From NCBI GenBank assembly GCA_022059125.1, contig JAEUWY010000016.1:868001-932000 (forward strand): DNA of 64,000 nucleotides. Reading direction: 5' to 3'. Below are positions 36,489 through 47,797 of the stretch, in pieces (within the stretch, counting starts at the first letter, position 1; the number at the start of each line of letters is the position of its first letter). Made by a program: the position numbers and the translations under genes. This DNA is from Corynespora cassiicola. Taxonomy: Eukaryota > Ascomycota > Dothideomycetes > Pleosporales > Corynesporascaceae. The notes beneath the pieces were generated by a model, which ran no database searches, was not told the DNA's origin, and was given only the letters and a program-made list of their open reading frames with translations.

Positions 36489-36724
36489 TGTGGTTTTGAA
36501 ACAATGGTATCACTAAGACAGAAGTGGAGTCTCTGGGTGATGAAGCGGGGAATAGATGTACAAGGCCGAGAGGCAATTAAATTCTGGGAAGGTGCCGGCG
36601 GTCATCTGATCCTCCTCGAAGCGAGACATGTCAGCTTCAGCCTTGTCAAGGCTTTCAGACCCATCTTTGTCTTCTAAAGAAACGAGCAGCTTTGAACCCA
36701 ATTTGGTTTATTAAATACATCGGA
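36489..36724. promoter_or_regulatory. Divergent promoter of the NLR / HELL-like pair
   Basis: 236 bp between the two start codons. The shared region suggests co-expression. No clear TATA box; an AT-rich TTTATTAAATA stretch lies just before the + strand start. Confidence 0.6.
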
Positions 36725-37634
36725 ATGTCGGATATCGTTGGCCTCGCCGCTAGTATCGTCACACTTGCAAGTCTCGCCTTACAGGGGGGAGCTCTTTTAC
36801 TTGACGAAATCAATAACTTCAAGGATGCCCCAAAGGCTATTCAGAGCCTCGAGGATGATGTTTCATCTACTGAATCCATCATCAATTCACTCAAGGAGAT
36901 GAAAGGTTCGGATTGGACGCTCCTAGGTCCGACAGTAGCCCAACAGACAAAGGTGGCTATCAACGACTGTGAAAAGGCTTACCGTAGTTGCCGAGAGAGC
37001 ATTCAAGACATGACACGACATTCGAAAGAGGAAAGACTATCGATTCGAGACCAAGTCAAAGTCAGCTTCTTCAAGGAACGACACCTGAAGGCAATGGCTG
37101 GACGGCTCCACGCTTGTAAGCTATCGTTAAACTCGGCAGTTGTTGTAGCCACACTGTGAGTTTACATCAACTAGCAACTGCAATTAGGACCCCAAGCATT
37201 TTCTGACAGATGACGACAGGTACATCTCCGTACGCCATGGATCCATCAGCGAGGAAATAAAGCAGCAGATCTCGATCAGAGAAGCAGAAGTCGTGAATAA
37301 CCTCAATTCAACAGACACGCAACTAATCACTACGAACGGAGAACTTGAGACCGCAAACCTAGAAGTGGCTGCTATCGAGTCGGATCACGTTTACAATAGG
37401 GCGCTAAATGTGATCAATCAAATGGAAGCTGAGCGGGACACGCTTGAGTGTTCACGTGGATTGCTTGAAGAACTTCGAAAGAAGGTTTGCATAGAGGAGA
37501 TAGAGAAGGCTGCAAAAGGTAATGAGGAGCGCATCACCTCCACAGTAACAATGGGAGATAACTTTCGAGGGGTGCAGACTGGGTTTGTCACTAATAGCAC
37601 CATAACAAATACATTTGGAGGAATGTCAACATAG
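36725..37634 (+). CDS. HeLo/HELL-like cell-death effector with C-terminal amyloid-like motif
   Basis: Exons 36725..37155 and 37220..37634 (64-nt intron), about 281 residues. The start MSDIVGLAAS is chosen over an upstream in-frame ATG because it opens the family's hydrophobic first helix. Residues 1 to about 140 match the fungal N-terminal STAND / HeLo-like type: a hydrophobic helix (IVGLAASIVTLASLALQG), DEINNFKDAPKAIQSLEDDV, and a helical bundle. A coiled, charged region follows. The last ~25 residues contain GDNFRGVQTGFVTNSTITNT. Aligned without gaps, Q263 onward matches the NLR N-terminus at 8 of 14 positions (Q.G.V.NS..TN.F). In known fungal systems such a motif is templated into amyloid by the NLR, and the helical domain then permeabilises membranes. 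The gene has no NB-ARC domain of its own, as expected of an executor. Function inferred, not shown. Confidence 0.82.
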
Positions 37635-38488
37635 ACGCTAAGATAATTATCTTAGCAGCAGGTCATCATACATATTTTGCATTAAAAATTACCCTTAAAG
37701 GGATCCTGTTTTACTCTATTACAATTCCCCCCCTCCTGCCCTCCTATCCCACTCTAAACCCCCGACATCCAGACCCAAACACAACTCGTCCATCCCTTCC
37801 AAACCGCTATCGCCACCTCCGCCGTGCTCCCACTCCCAACACCGCACAGCCTCAATATCTTCGGCTGATATCGAACCTATAGTGGTACCCCAACGCACCC
37901 CAATGCATGTCCAGGATCTCGCTCTTACTTTAGCGCTTGTTAGTACAGCCCAGCATATCGTACAGCTGCTCGAACGAAGAAACCCGTAAGAATTCAAGGA
38001 TAAGCCAAGTTGCTGAGGTAATGGTTTGGGCTGGAGGGTTGGTGGCTAGACTTGTGCGGCAGTTTGGGGGATACTGTCGAGCAAATATTTTATGGCAGGG
38101 GCGGAGCGGTTTAAGAAGAGTCTGGGCTGGAGACGTTGAAAGGGTTTACAATCGTGACCGGGGCGTTAACTATGGCGGAGCCAAGCCTAAGAACAGGTAG
38201 ATGCAGAGGAGAAGGGTGTTGTTAGATGCGTGAAGGTCCACAAACCCTCCGCTGACGCCTAAAAGCTCGACACCGCAATAACCCAGCAAATACAACCAAC
38301 AGATTTCTATTGCAAACTACCAAAGCCCAAACGCAACGTCTGAATCCAAGACGGACGGCCTAGATGTGGACCTCCAGGTTGGTCCGTGCGTACCGACCCG
38401 GTGATCCACCACAAACACCAGCACCGGCCCAAATATCCACAGCGGGCCAAAAAAGAACAAGAGGGAAGAAAAAAGAGCAAAAAATGAA
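37635..38488. other. Intergenic; nothing supported
   Basis: About 850 bp between the effector gene and the tRNA. Short ORFs on both strands have no recognisable features. Confidence 0.5.
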
Positions 38489-38577
38489 CGACCACGCCAG
38501 GGATCGAACCTGGAATCTCTTGATGTCTGATGGTTGATACATCGTAGTCAAGCGCCTTGCCATTTGGCCACGCGGCC
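38489..38577 (-). tRNA. tRNA-Arg(ACG) with 17-nt intron
   Basis: On the minus strand the acceptor stem GGCCGCG pairs with CGTGGTC (two G-U pairs), the D stem is GCC/GGC, and the T arm is CCAGG-TTCGATC-CCTGG. The anticodon stem CTTGA/TCAAG encloses C-T-ACG-A, then a 17-nt intron one base after the anticodon, then A. Mature length would be 72 nt including the discriminator G. The long ORF that overlaps it on the same strand is a shadow. Confidence 0.9.
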
Positions 38578-38741
38578 GGTTGTTGCTGATTTGATGGAAT
38601 TTTCTTCGCTTGTAAAATATTCATTCTAGGAACTGGAAAAACCGTGAAAAAAATTCCAATGGTATCGTAGACTATTAGCGCCAGTCCGATGCAGTCGACT
38701 CGGTCGTGGAAGTGCAAATGCCAAGGACGCCTAGTATATGC

Positions 38742-39978
38742 TTAGGATAGCCCCTTCCAGGCTGCACGCTGTTAGCGGACCGAAACAAGACTCTGGCCAT
38801 GTGACTTACTCCATACTGTCCGCCCATCGTTCACCTTGGTCACGTTGACCTCGTCTCCGACCTTGAACGTCTGCGTCGGGCTCTTCGGGTTCCAGTAGCT
38901 GTAGCGGCCAAAGACGGGGCTCCACTTTGCGCCCATATCCACCCTCCTGTCCTTTTGCAGCTTCTTCAACACCTCGCCCGACGGGCCGGTTCCGGGTTTG
39001 CCCGTTTCGTAATCAATGTTGATGCTCTTGCACCGCACGCAGTTGTGCTGCATGATGATCTCGGCATCTCTGATCTTGATCCGGCCCCAGAAGTCCTCCT
39101 CCCAGGGCTTGCCTGCGCCCTCGAGTACAATGTTTGGACGGAACTTGGTCACATCCATGTCCTCGCCGTCGGGGAGGCGGGCAGAGACATCCTCGAGGGA
39201 CGTCTTGGACACGATGAGATACGGGGCGCAGTCGGCAAAAGTGATCTGGAACTGCTCGTCGACTGGGATCCCCAGGAACGGATATTTTTGGGCAATTTTC
39301 CTTATCCAGGTGGGCCGGGGCGGGAGGACCATGTCTTCAAAAAGCACATTGCGCCTGTTTTCGCCCAAATAGACGAACAGCACCTCGTAACCAAAACAGG
39401 ACGTGAACCAATCGTTATACTTGGCAGGCATCTTGTAGGCCTGTGTGGGACTGTTGTGCATGGTGACCTCGAACGGCTCCAGTTTTTCGACATCGGGCAG
39501 TAACGGCACTTGGAGAGTTTTTGTTTGGTCAGCGTTGCCAAAGGCCTTGAATTTGACCGTGATGGAACCGCTTCCGCTGTTGTCCGTCTCGATCTCGGTC
39601 AGGAATTGCGTCATCTCGGGATAGCGGGATACGGCCATGTTCTTGTAACCGTCTGGAGTAACCTCGAGGAGCATGAACCTCCCTGCAAGAGGTTAGAAGG
39701 GCTCGAGTGTGGCTGCGCAAAAAACGTACGATCGTACTGGAACCCATGTTTTGTGGCGACGGCCTCGGGGACCTTTGTGGCGCGCAGGGACTTGATGGGA
39801 TAGACGTAAATCTCCAGGGCTGTCAGCAGTGGCGTGCCAGAGGGTACCCCAGACGGCCTACCTCGCTAATCTTCATGGGTTTCAGGTTATTGAGGAAGAC
39901 GTGCAGAAAGCTGGCCAGTCGGTACATGAGGACGGGGGCCACGAGTAGCCCCGCCACCAGATAGATTGTAGCCACCAT
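38742..39978 (-). CDS. MOSC domain protein, mARC-like molybdenum enzyme
   Basis: Complement of exons 39862..39978, 39730..39811, 38810..39682 and 38742..38761, about 363 residues. An N-terminal membrane helix (TIYLVAGLLVAPVLMYRLASF) anchors the protein. The beta-barrel N-terminal MOSC part follows (IYVYPIKSLRA, GFQYDRRFMLLE), then the MOSC domain with FADCAPYLIVSKTSLEDVSARL, KFRPNIVLEG and QHNCVRCKSINID..TG. The Cys in NCVRC is the expected molybdenum ligand. Relatives reduce N-hydroxylated compounds with cytochrome b5 as donor. The first intron must use the acceptor after CCCTGGAG to keep frame into IYVYPIKS. The last exon encodes only six residues plus stop; reading through the donor would give an alternative tail. 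Confidence 0.9.
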
Positions 39979-41144
39979 GTTGGGCGGCAGTGTGGTGAAG
40001 GAGAGAGAGCTCGGAATGCGAGGGACAGAAATTGGTGACCGACCGCAGGATGAAGCCTATATACCAAGCCCACGTGCGCCCTACCAACGACTACAGGCTA
40101 CGCCATGGGAGATAAGAGCCGAGGGGGAAGCTCGGGACCGCCTTTCCCGTCCTAGCCTAAGCGGGGGCTCGGTAGTGGCCAGCCAGCACGAGGGGAGTTG
40201 GTTCATCGAAGATGTGTGTCAGCACGTGACGAGCAGCGTCTATCACGGGCGGCCGTCGACAGCAACGCCAACACCTGGATGCCCACGTCTGCCTGCCATT
40301 TGGAGAAGCCGAAACGACTCGCTCGGAGCGCGCGATGAGGGGTTCCTTGGTGGAGGAGTCTCGGTGGGCTGCGGGCGGTGATTGGCGGGCGGCGGCATCG
40401 CTTAGCAGCGTCTGTGAGGTTCCTGAAGGCGAGAAAGCGGGCCAGCGGGCAGCCGCTGCAGGGGCGGAGATCGCAGTGCGAGGCCGACTGGACTGGCTCG
40501 ACGGGACGACGGTGTCATGCCAGGATACCGGGACGGCGAGGTCAAGTGAGTGTGGCTGTGCGCTTCACGATGGCTGCGGGAAGCATGCTCGCGCACGCTG
40601 TTCGCCAGCTGGGGACCGCCGGGGTCGCTGGTGGAGGGCCTTGGCAGTGACGTTTTGGCCGGATTGGTCTCCACGCAACCCAAACTTCGCCGCCCCATGA
40701 GTGCGCCTAGTCCTGACAAGACGCCCTCAAGAAGCCTGCCATTTCCACGTGCGTCTTCGACTCTTACTCGACCCTTCGCTCTCGTCCCCATGAGTCCTCG
40801 CTCCGCTGCCTGCCCTCCGTCTCTCTGCTCACCCCTCCGCCACTCTCGTTGAGCGCCCAAGGCGCGCGCGCATTTCTCCGTCAGCCTGGTTACTTCAGCT
40901 ACTCTACGTTAAACACCCGCCCTTCACTGCTGAGTCGGCGCCTACACCTCACCGCTTCCTCCCTCTCCATTGACTCGAGCTGCGCTCTTCATCCACTCCG
41001 CCGAGCACCGCTCTCACCGTCTGTTCGTCACGCGCCTATATTCCTGCCTACCTGACCCGCTTGGCTTGCGGGCCAGCGCCGGACTGCTCCCAACCCGCAA
41101 CCACAACCGCAACCGCGCCCCCTCACTCCCCCTCCGCGCCCGCC
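39979..41144. other. Divergent intergenic region, pyrimidine-rich leader toward patatin 2
   Basis: About 1.17 kb between the MOSC gene and patatin 2. From about 40720 to 41144 the + strand is C/T-rich, like a fungal core promoter and 5' leader. The ORFs present are composition shadows. Confidence 0.5.
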
Positions 41145-43089
41145 ATGGCCAACAGCGGCATCCGGCGGAAGGACACCACCAAGGGCCCGCCTCTGCGCAT
41201 TCTGTCGCTAGGTATGTTTCCATTGCCCTCCTGATAAGCCAGGCACTGACGCGGGGCTGCAGACGGCGGGGGTGTCCGAGGATACTCCATGCTCATCATC
41301 CTCCAGGAGCTCATGCACCGCACTTTTGTCGAGATGGAAGGCCGCGCCCCCAAGCGACACGAGATCCCCAAGCCATGCGACCACTTCGACCTGATTGCGG
41401 GGACAGGCACCGGCGGCCTGATCGCCATCATGCTCGGACGCCTGCGGCTGGACGTTGACACGTGCAAGGACGTGTACGTGCGGATGACCAAGCGCGTATT
41501 TGAGACCGACAAGACTTTTGCCGGCATTCCCTACCGCTCGACCCTGTTCAAGGCCTCGAAGCTGGAGGAGGCCATCATGGAGTGTGTGCGCGAGCACACC
41601 ATCTACGAGGATGAGGGCAACGACAGCATCAACGCCATGGTGTCGTCCTCCGACGTGCGCACTCCCATGTCCCCCGGCAGTGCCCTCGGTGGCAACACCG
41701 TGCAGAGGAGCGCGAGCAACGCCAGCAGGTACAGCCAGATTGGCATGTCTCCGGTGAACATGCGCATTGCTGCGCTCAAGTGGGGTAACCCTAATGCCCA
41801 GCTTTATGACACCAGGGAGGAACGTACCAAGACGTGAGTCAGTCGCATCTGCTCGAAACTTGCCGAAGCTAATGATGCACAGTGCTGTCACCGCCGTATA
41901 CAAGGGTACCAAGAAGGCCGGTACTGGTCAGATCCTCCTGCGCTCCTACGACTCGCGAAAAGAAACCTCTGTGGAGCCGAACGCCACCATCTGGCAGGCA
42001 GGCCGTGCGACCTGCGCGACTGCCTTGGCCTTTAAGCCCATCCAGATTGGCCAGTCCGTTTTCCTCGACGAAGGTGCCGGAAAATACAACCCTGCCCCTC
42101 AGATCCTCGATGAGGCCGTGGTCAACGAATGGCCGGGGCGCGAGGTCGGCTGCTTCATCAGCATCGGCACCGGGAAACGTCCCGAGGGCACCAACCAGCA
42201 ACAGCATCTATGGTGGGAGGGCTTTGTGTCGAGCGGCATGGGCGACTTTGCAGAGGCCAGGCGCAGACTGATTAGCAAGATTGAAGACTGCGAAAGGACC
42301 CATCTGTCCATGAAGGATCACCTGGCCAAGCGCCAGGTCAACCCCGAGCACTACTACCGTCTGAATGTCAACGTTGGCGTGGGCGAGTTTGGCATGAACG
42401 AGTGGAACCGCCTCGCCGAGATCAGTACCAACACGCGCATGTATCTCGCTGAGTCGGAGATTCAAAGTCAGAACTTGGACGCGGCCGCAAAACTTGCCCG
42501 CATCCACCGCGCAAAGATACGCTGGGAGCGTGCAGAGAGAGGACAACCGCCCGCGGGGCCAAAGATCAATCCCTGGGAGCGACCACTGCCTGCCGTCCCC
42601 AACGCATCGTCCTTTGCCGTCGAGCTCCCCGCCGACGACGTCACGCCTGATTTCTACACCCAAAATCAGGACTACAGCATGCTCTCCCCCTCGCACTACC
42701 GCCAGCCCTCGGACGCGGAAAAGTACCTCGTCGTCTCCTCGGATGAGTACCCGCAGCCCGCGACCGACATCCCGCCCCGCCACTCGGGCGAGCTCGTTTC
42801 CCCCAACCGCCGCTCCGCAGAGCAATTCACCCACGGAGGTATCAACTCAATCCACAGCTCCCCGCGTCTAAGCTTCGAGGAGCCCCACCGCACGAGCCCC
42901 CCACCCCGCCCCCCAAAGACGCCCCTCCAGGACGGAAACAAGCCTCAGGGTCTCTCTGGCCCGCCGACCCTGCCGCCAGCCGGGTCCACGCTGCCTAGGC
43001 CGCCGTCCGGGGCACCTTTGCCGTATCCGGATGACGATGGGCCGCCGCCGGTTGTGAATAAGGCGCGGAAACCAGAGTATATACGGTAG
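41145..43089 (+). CDS. Patatin-like protein 2 with Ser-to-Gly nucleophile replacement
   Basis: Exons 41145..41211, 41263..41833 and 41883..43089, about 614 residues, introns 51 and 49 nt. The oxyanion loop DGGGVRGYSMLIILQEL begins at Asp23, its codon split by the first intron just as in patatin 1. The nucleophile elbow reads GTGTGG, with Gly71 where the catalytic Ser belongs. The Asp motif is DEGAGKYNP. HYYRLNV and the WERPLPAVP region follow, then a long Pro/Ser-rich tail with PPPRPPKTP, a possible SH3-binding segment. The fold seems intact but ester hydrolysis by the usual dyad should be lost; a binding, scaffold or regulatory role is possible. No signal peptide. Confidence 0.9.
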
Positions 43090-44199
43090 AGGCAGGGCAT
43101 GCTCTGGGGATTGGTTGGGTGAGGGCGAAGCGGATGAGACGGAGGAGGTACCGATGATGTCAGCGACGCATCTGTTGGAACACAAAAAAAGTTGATCATG
43201 ACGAGCCCCCCGCGCGGGTAATGATTGCATGGTGGCGTTGCGTCTTTTTTTGGATTTGGCTTCCGAATTGTACCTATTTTTTTCTCTCATCGTTGCTTTT
43301 TTGGTTTGGAGGTTGACTCGTGGGGAGGGTTCGAGCTTGGATGGGGAGGATGATCTTGACCATGATGATGATGAAGGTTATGAGGCGAGGTGGAGAGATT
43401 GTTTAGATACCCTTTCTTGTTTTTTTTAGTAGCTTTTCTTTCGAGATGCATAGGAATTGAATGTCAATACGAATGTTTTGAGTTTGAGTTCGCACTCGGT
43501 ACTGTGGTGTTGACAGGTGGGGTGATTTTGTGGGCTGAGGATCGTCTGGGTTGGGGGGGTAGGAGCGGGAGGGACGGATGGCGGAAAGTGGATGGAGAGA
43601 CGTGCGGAGATGGGAATAGAAGGTTAGTGTGGTGGTGATGCTCATCTTGAAATTTGGCTTTGGGCCGTGGAGGGGTGGAGATTTGGGTTTTGGAAATGCG
43701 GATTTGCGAGGCGGAATTGTGCGGGTGCGAAATGCAGGGTCATGTATCTTTGCGCTCAGACTTTGGCTAAAAGGCTTGTTCATGTTGTTTGTGCATTGGC
43801 CCAGGGGCTGGAAGTCTGAACGTATGGGGAAATGCATAAATATGTCTTGCATGTGGGAATGTATATATGGGATCGGTAGCTACGCCTTCTTGGCGCATGG
43901 AAGCGAGGGCGAGGAGGCTATATAAAGCCATCTTTTCTGCCGTGTTGCACTTGTTCTGTACACTTGGGGTTGGGAGGTTGGGGACCAAAAACTCCCTAAC
44001 CGGTGGGTGATGGAGTTTAAAATCTCAGGAAAAGCTAGCGATGTGGCTTTTTTTCTTTGTTTGTTTGCGTTTAAAACGAAACCTTGACAATCCATGGGCG
44101 TGGGACTAAAACTGACCTGCGAAGACTGTGATGGGGTTTTCCCCCAAAAGAGAAAGAAGAGTACTTGATGGTGGGAATAAAGAAAAGTCTGAGGAATCT
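43090..44199. other. Intergenic; 3' side of patatin 2, nothing else supported
   Basis: About 1.1 kb, with T-rich and G-rich patches. It may include the 3' UTR. No gene supported. Confidence 0.5.
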
Positions 44200-46330
44200 T
44201 GATGGTACTAAAGTCGTTCTATTGCCTCCTGCATGGTTTGCAGAAACGCACGCATCAGAAGGACATGTCTAAGATTTGGGCCGCTCTTGCAACATGGACC
44301 TTAAAAAAAACTAAGAATGTGTCGAAATGCGCAGAACATACATGCACGAAGGCAATGTGCTGGAATCATCGGTCTCTCTTCATTGAGATGTTAAAAACCA
44401 AGTCCCCGACTGGATGTCTAAAAAGGTTCAGTATCCAGAGAGCATTTGGCATGTCAGTCATGCGCGAATAAAATCCGAAATAATAGAAGAATAAGATATG
44501 GCTCTAAAAGCCCAGAGTTACCTTCCATGTGCACAAAATTCTATGTCTAAAAACTCTGGTAGAAGTCACCGATATAACCAGAACACGATATATTACACAA
44601 AGAAGTTGTACCTGTTCATGTCTAAAAAACTCAACCACATGACTTAGATGTCTAGAAAAGGCTATGTCACCATCATAGGCTATTAAAATCTGCTTCACGC
44701 ATATCCATGAGACTTAAAACCGGGACAGTATCTTGAATTATTGTAAAATGGATATCCGGGATCACAATGTTCGTAAAACTCGCTTCAACAGAGAACATAT
44801 CTAGTAGAGATATGAAGAGACCACCGTGTCTAAAAGTATCTCGAACTCCTTTATTTGTGTCAAAAAATGCAAGCCGAAGATTATATGTGGCATTGAAAAC
44901 AGTCTTTCCTTTGGTCATGTCTGTGGACCTGGACAAGAACTGAAAGCTGAAACCCTTCTAAGTATGCTTGGAATCTCCTACAGAAACGCATATTTCTCTG
45001 AAATGCGTGTCTTTGATGGCCAATGTGGCGCGAGCAAAATTTGTTATTATGTCTTCGCGTATATTTGCGTGGACGAGCAGTAGAGAAGAATTAAAAAAGC
45101 ATACTTCCTACTTACGGATTTGTCTCAAAACAAAATCAGCCTTCCTACATGTGTCTGAGATGGTTCCATGAGAAGAACATGGGAGTCTAAAACTGCCAAA
45201 GATCCTATACATGTCCACAGAAGACTTGTAACACACATTAAGCGAGGACTAAAAAAAGGTTCGACCTACTGCGCATTTCGAAAATCTAATACCCGAAAGG
45301 TTCGAGTGTATAAATACCGATAGGCTCAAGGCATGTGTATTCAAAACGTTCCTCCAAAGCGATCCATGGCTGGGAAGGCGTGCAATGAGCAGAAAAATCC
45401 TATCCATCTGCACAAACTTTAAAAAAAATCAACATGTAAATTGATGTCCTAAAGATTTCAAGACCTGCGGCCTATGTGACTTAACTAAAAGATCCCAATA
45501 TATTGGCTTATGCCCGGAACCAAATTAAGCACACAGGGTGATGTTTGAAAAGATGCAAGCTTCAAGGCATGTCTCTAAAAATATCTGGGAACGTTACATG
45601 ATTGGATCGGGTAGTGATATTTTAGACGCGTATTAAATCGTTGATATTTCCAACCATGCACAAAATCATATTTCCATGAGGTCTGCAAATGGCTCAGGAG
45701 CTCCAATACGCATCACAACCACCATGGCCCGATGTGAACCCTGGGGCGACACCAGGTACATGAGCTCCGCTTCAACCTTTCTATGTTCTATTCTCTACTT
45801 TCATGATGATGGGTTTGAGGTCTAAAAATCGTCAAAGAGGGATCTTATGGGACTTTGACGCAGGCAAAGGGCGAAAAATAAATGCTTTGTAAAACAGAAT
45901 CTGCACCAGTTGTGTCTAAAAAAAAGGTGGCTCCTACTATTGCCTAAACAAAGCTACAGGAGACTAGAATGAGACTTGAAAGATGAAAACACGTGGTTTA
46001 TGTATAAAAATGGGGAGATGCTTCTCGATGTCTGAAATCAGCCATATCTCATCGATTTTTTTAAAAAGTCGCCTAAAATCGTGAGATAAGCGGAGACCTA
46101 AAAATTGTCTTAATTGACAACAAATGTTAAAGGCAGATTCTTATATTTACATGTATCTCAAAACCATAACTAACTAACACATGAGCGTGGCTGGAGCTTC
46201 TGGGCGATGCTTCTTGTTTTAAGATGTTGAGAACGGGTATCTTATGTGCGCGTAAAATGAAAGCACTAAAAAGCTACATGTACGTCTAAAATGGCTAGTT
46301 AGAAGAGAAAATGAACTTTTTTGTCACTTT
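44200..46330. repeat. Degenerate motif array with ~30-bp phasing
   Basis: The + strand repeatedly shows an atgTCTAAAA-like core. From 44621 to 44801 seven successive cores (tctaaaa, tctagaaaa, tattaaaa, gacttaaaa, ttgtaaaa, tcgtaaaa, ctagtaga) start exactly 30 bp apart. Looser copies continue: 44829, 44860, 44891, 45123, 45153, 45186 and 45569, for example. On the minus strand some copies read Phe-Arg-His within short ORFs (44504..44698, 44673..44936), hinting at a decayed 10-residue protein repeat, but frame is not kept. Confidence 0.6.
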
Positions 46331-47797
46331 AATGACTAAATACCTGTAGAAGACTGCGACGCACATTTCCAATGCCTGCAAAACTTGTTTTTGACGGCTT
46401 ATGACTCTTCAAGTTGCTGTATGTGGAACTAGCTTTTGTAAGTCCAGAAAATAACGCCTGGAAGTAGTTCCATGCTGAAACTCTAGCCTTCAGTTTAAAA
46501 TGTAGACTATAGATAAGGATGTCGAGTATGGTCCCGGGAGATTAAAGATACAGACTGTTATTCGATGTGCGGACCTCCTCGGGCGAACAGGCGTAAAAGC
46601 GAATGGAATAGTAAAACACCAGTCACGGGATCTATGAGTCTTGAATAGATATGGATGAATTAAACACTTGAAGAGAAAGAGGGCAAGACATGAAATAAAC
46701 TTACTACACCTGTGGCAAAACTAAATAGCCATTTTTCCATCAAAAAGTGTGTACCTTGAGCATAATATGCTAAAAAACGATTCTTTAGAGGTACATATGT
46801 CAATGAAATAGCATCAGAAATACTAAATGCAAAAGATTTTGCATGTAAAGCTGGAAGAATCTGGGAAATGCAAAGTTAGATCTAAGATCTCTGTTATTAG
46901 GAACCCTTCCGCGGGTCGGAAAGGTTCGGATACTCAACTGATGCGTTTTCAAGGTCTTTTCCAGAACCTCTTGTTAGTAATCTTATTAAAAATTAATACA
47001 TAACTCTAAGACTACCAAAGATGCAATATTCGAAGACTTGATGGAGCGGGTCTCGCATTATCAAGTAATCTCAAATGTATAAAATTCTTCCTTGATATTC
47101 AAAACAACCTCAACAATTACATGAACGTTTGGAGGCTTAGAATTCTAGAATCACATCACCAAACTGCACATCATGACATGGAATTAGTTAGATGATGAGC
47201 GAGCTACACGAGAGAGCAGTCATTGCGGGAGTGCGGCCTGCTATGATAACAAATCCATCAGAAAGCTAGATATGGGCGTTAGATGTCAATGTTTTCCAAT
47301 CATATACCATTGAAATTAGGGCTGAAGAACTACATTCATTGTCCGAATGCTGATTTAAATGAAGACGAATATGGACGCCTTAATTTGGGCCTTGTATTTG
47401 ATTGAAATGAGGACACGTTTGATTGGACACAGTTTATTTGGGAGATAAAATGGATATGACAGTTGAATTTAGACGAGATAGGGGAAAGCTTAGGAAGTGA
47501 TGTGGGGTGGGATTAGTGAAGGCTAGGTCTGCATAGAGGGAGAGATGCTGGGCACAGTAGCTATATGGAAACGTATCTGATACAATTAAAGTTTGAGATA
47601 ATTGAATTCAACTAACTGGTTATTAGCCTGTATTCCCATCTTCCATCCTCTTGAGTTGCTGCACCAATGCGTTGAGCGCGTTTGGTAGACCTGACCCCAA
47701 AGAACATCAGAAGACACATGATGTCAAATTTAGTAATCCAGCAACCTCTTTCTACTATGCATTGTTTATATTGACCCCAAGGTTGAAGAATCCTCCA
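46331..47797. other. AT-rich gene-free region
   Basis: About 1.5 kb continuing the AT-richer composition, with no supported gene or RNA. The 30-bp phasing is no longer clear to the eye. Confidence 0.5.

Noticed and set aside
38307..38717. 136-codon ORF across the tRNA locus
   Set aside because: It runs through a complete tRNA-Arg gene, including its intron.
44200..46330. CRISPR array suggested by the 30-bp regularity
   Set aside because: The repeated core is short and variable, the rest of each unit is not conserved, and this is a fungal genome.
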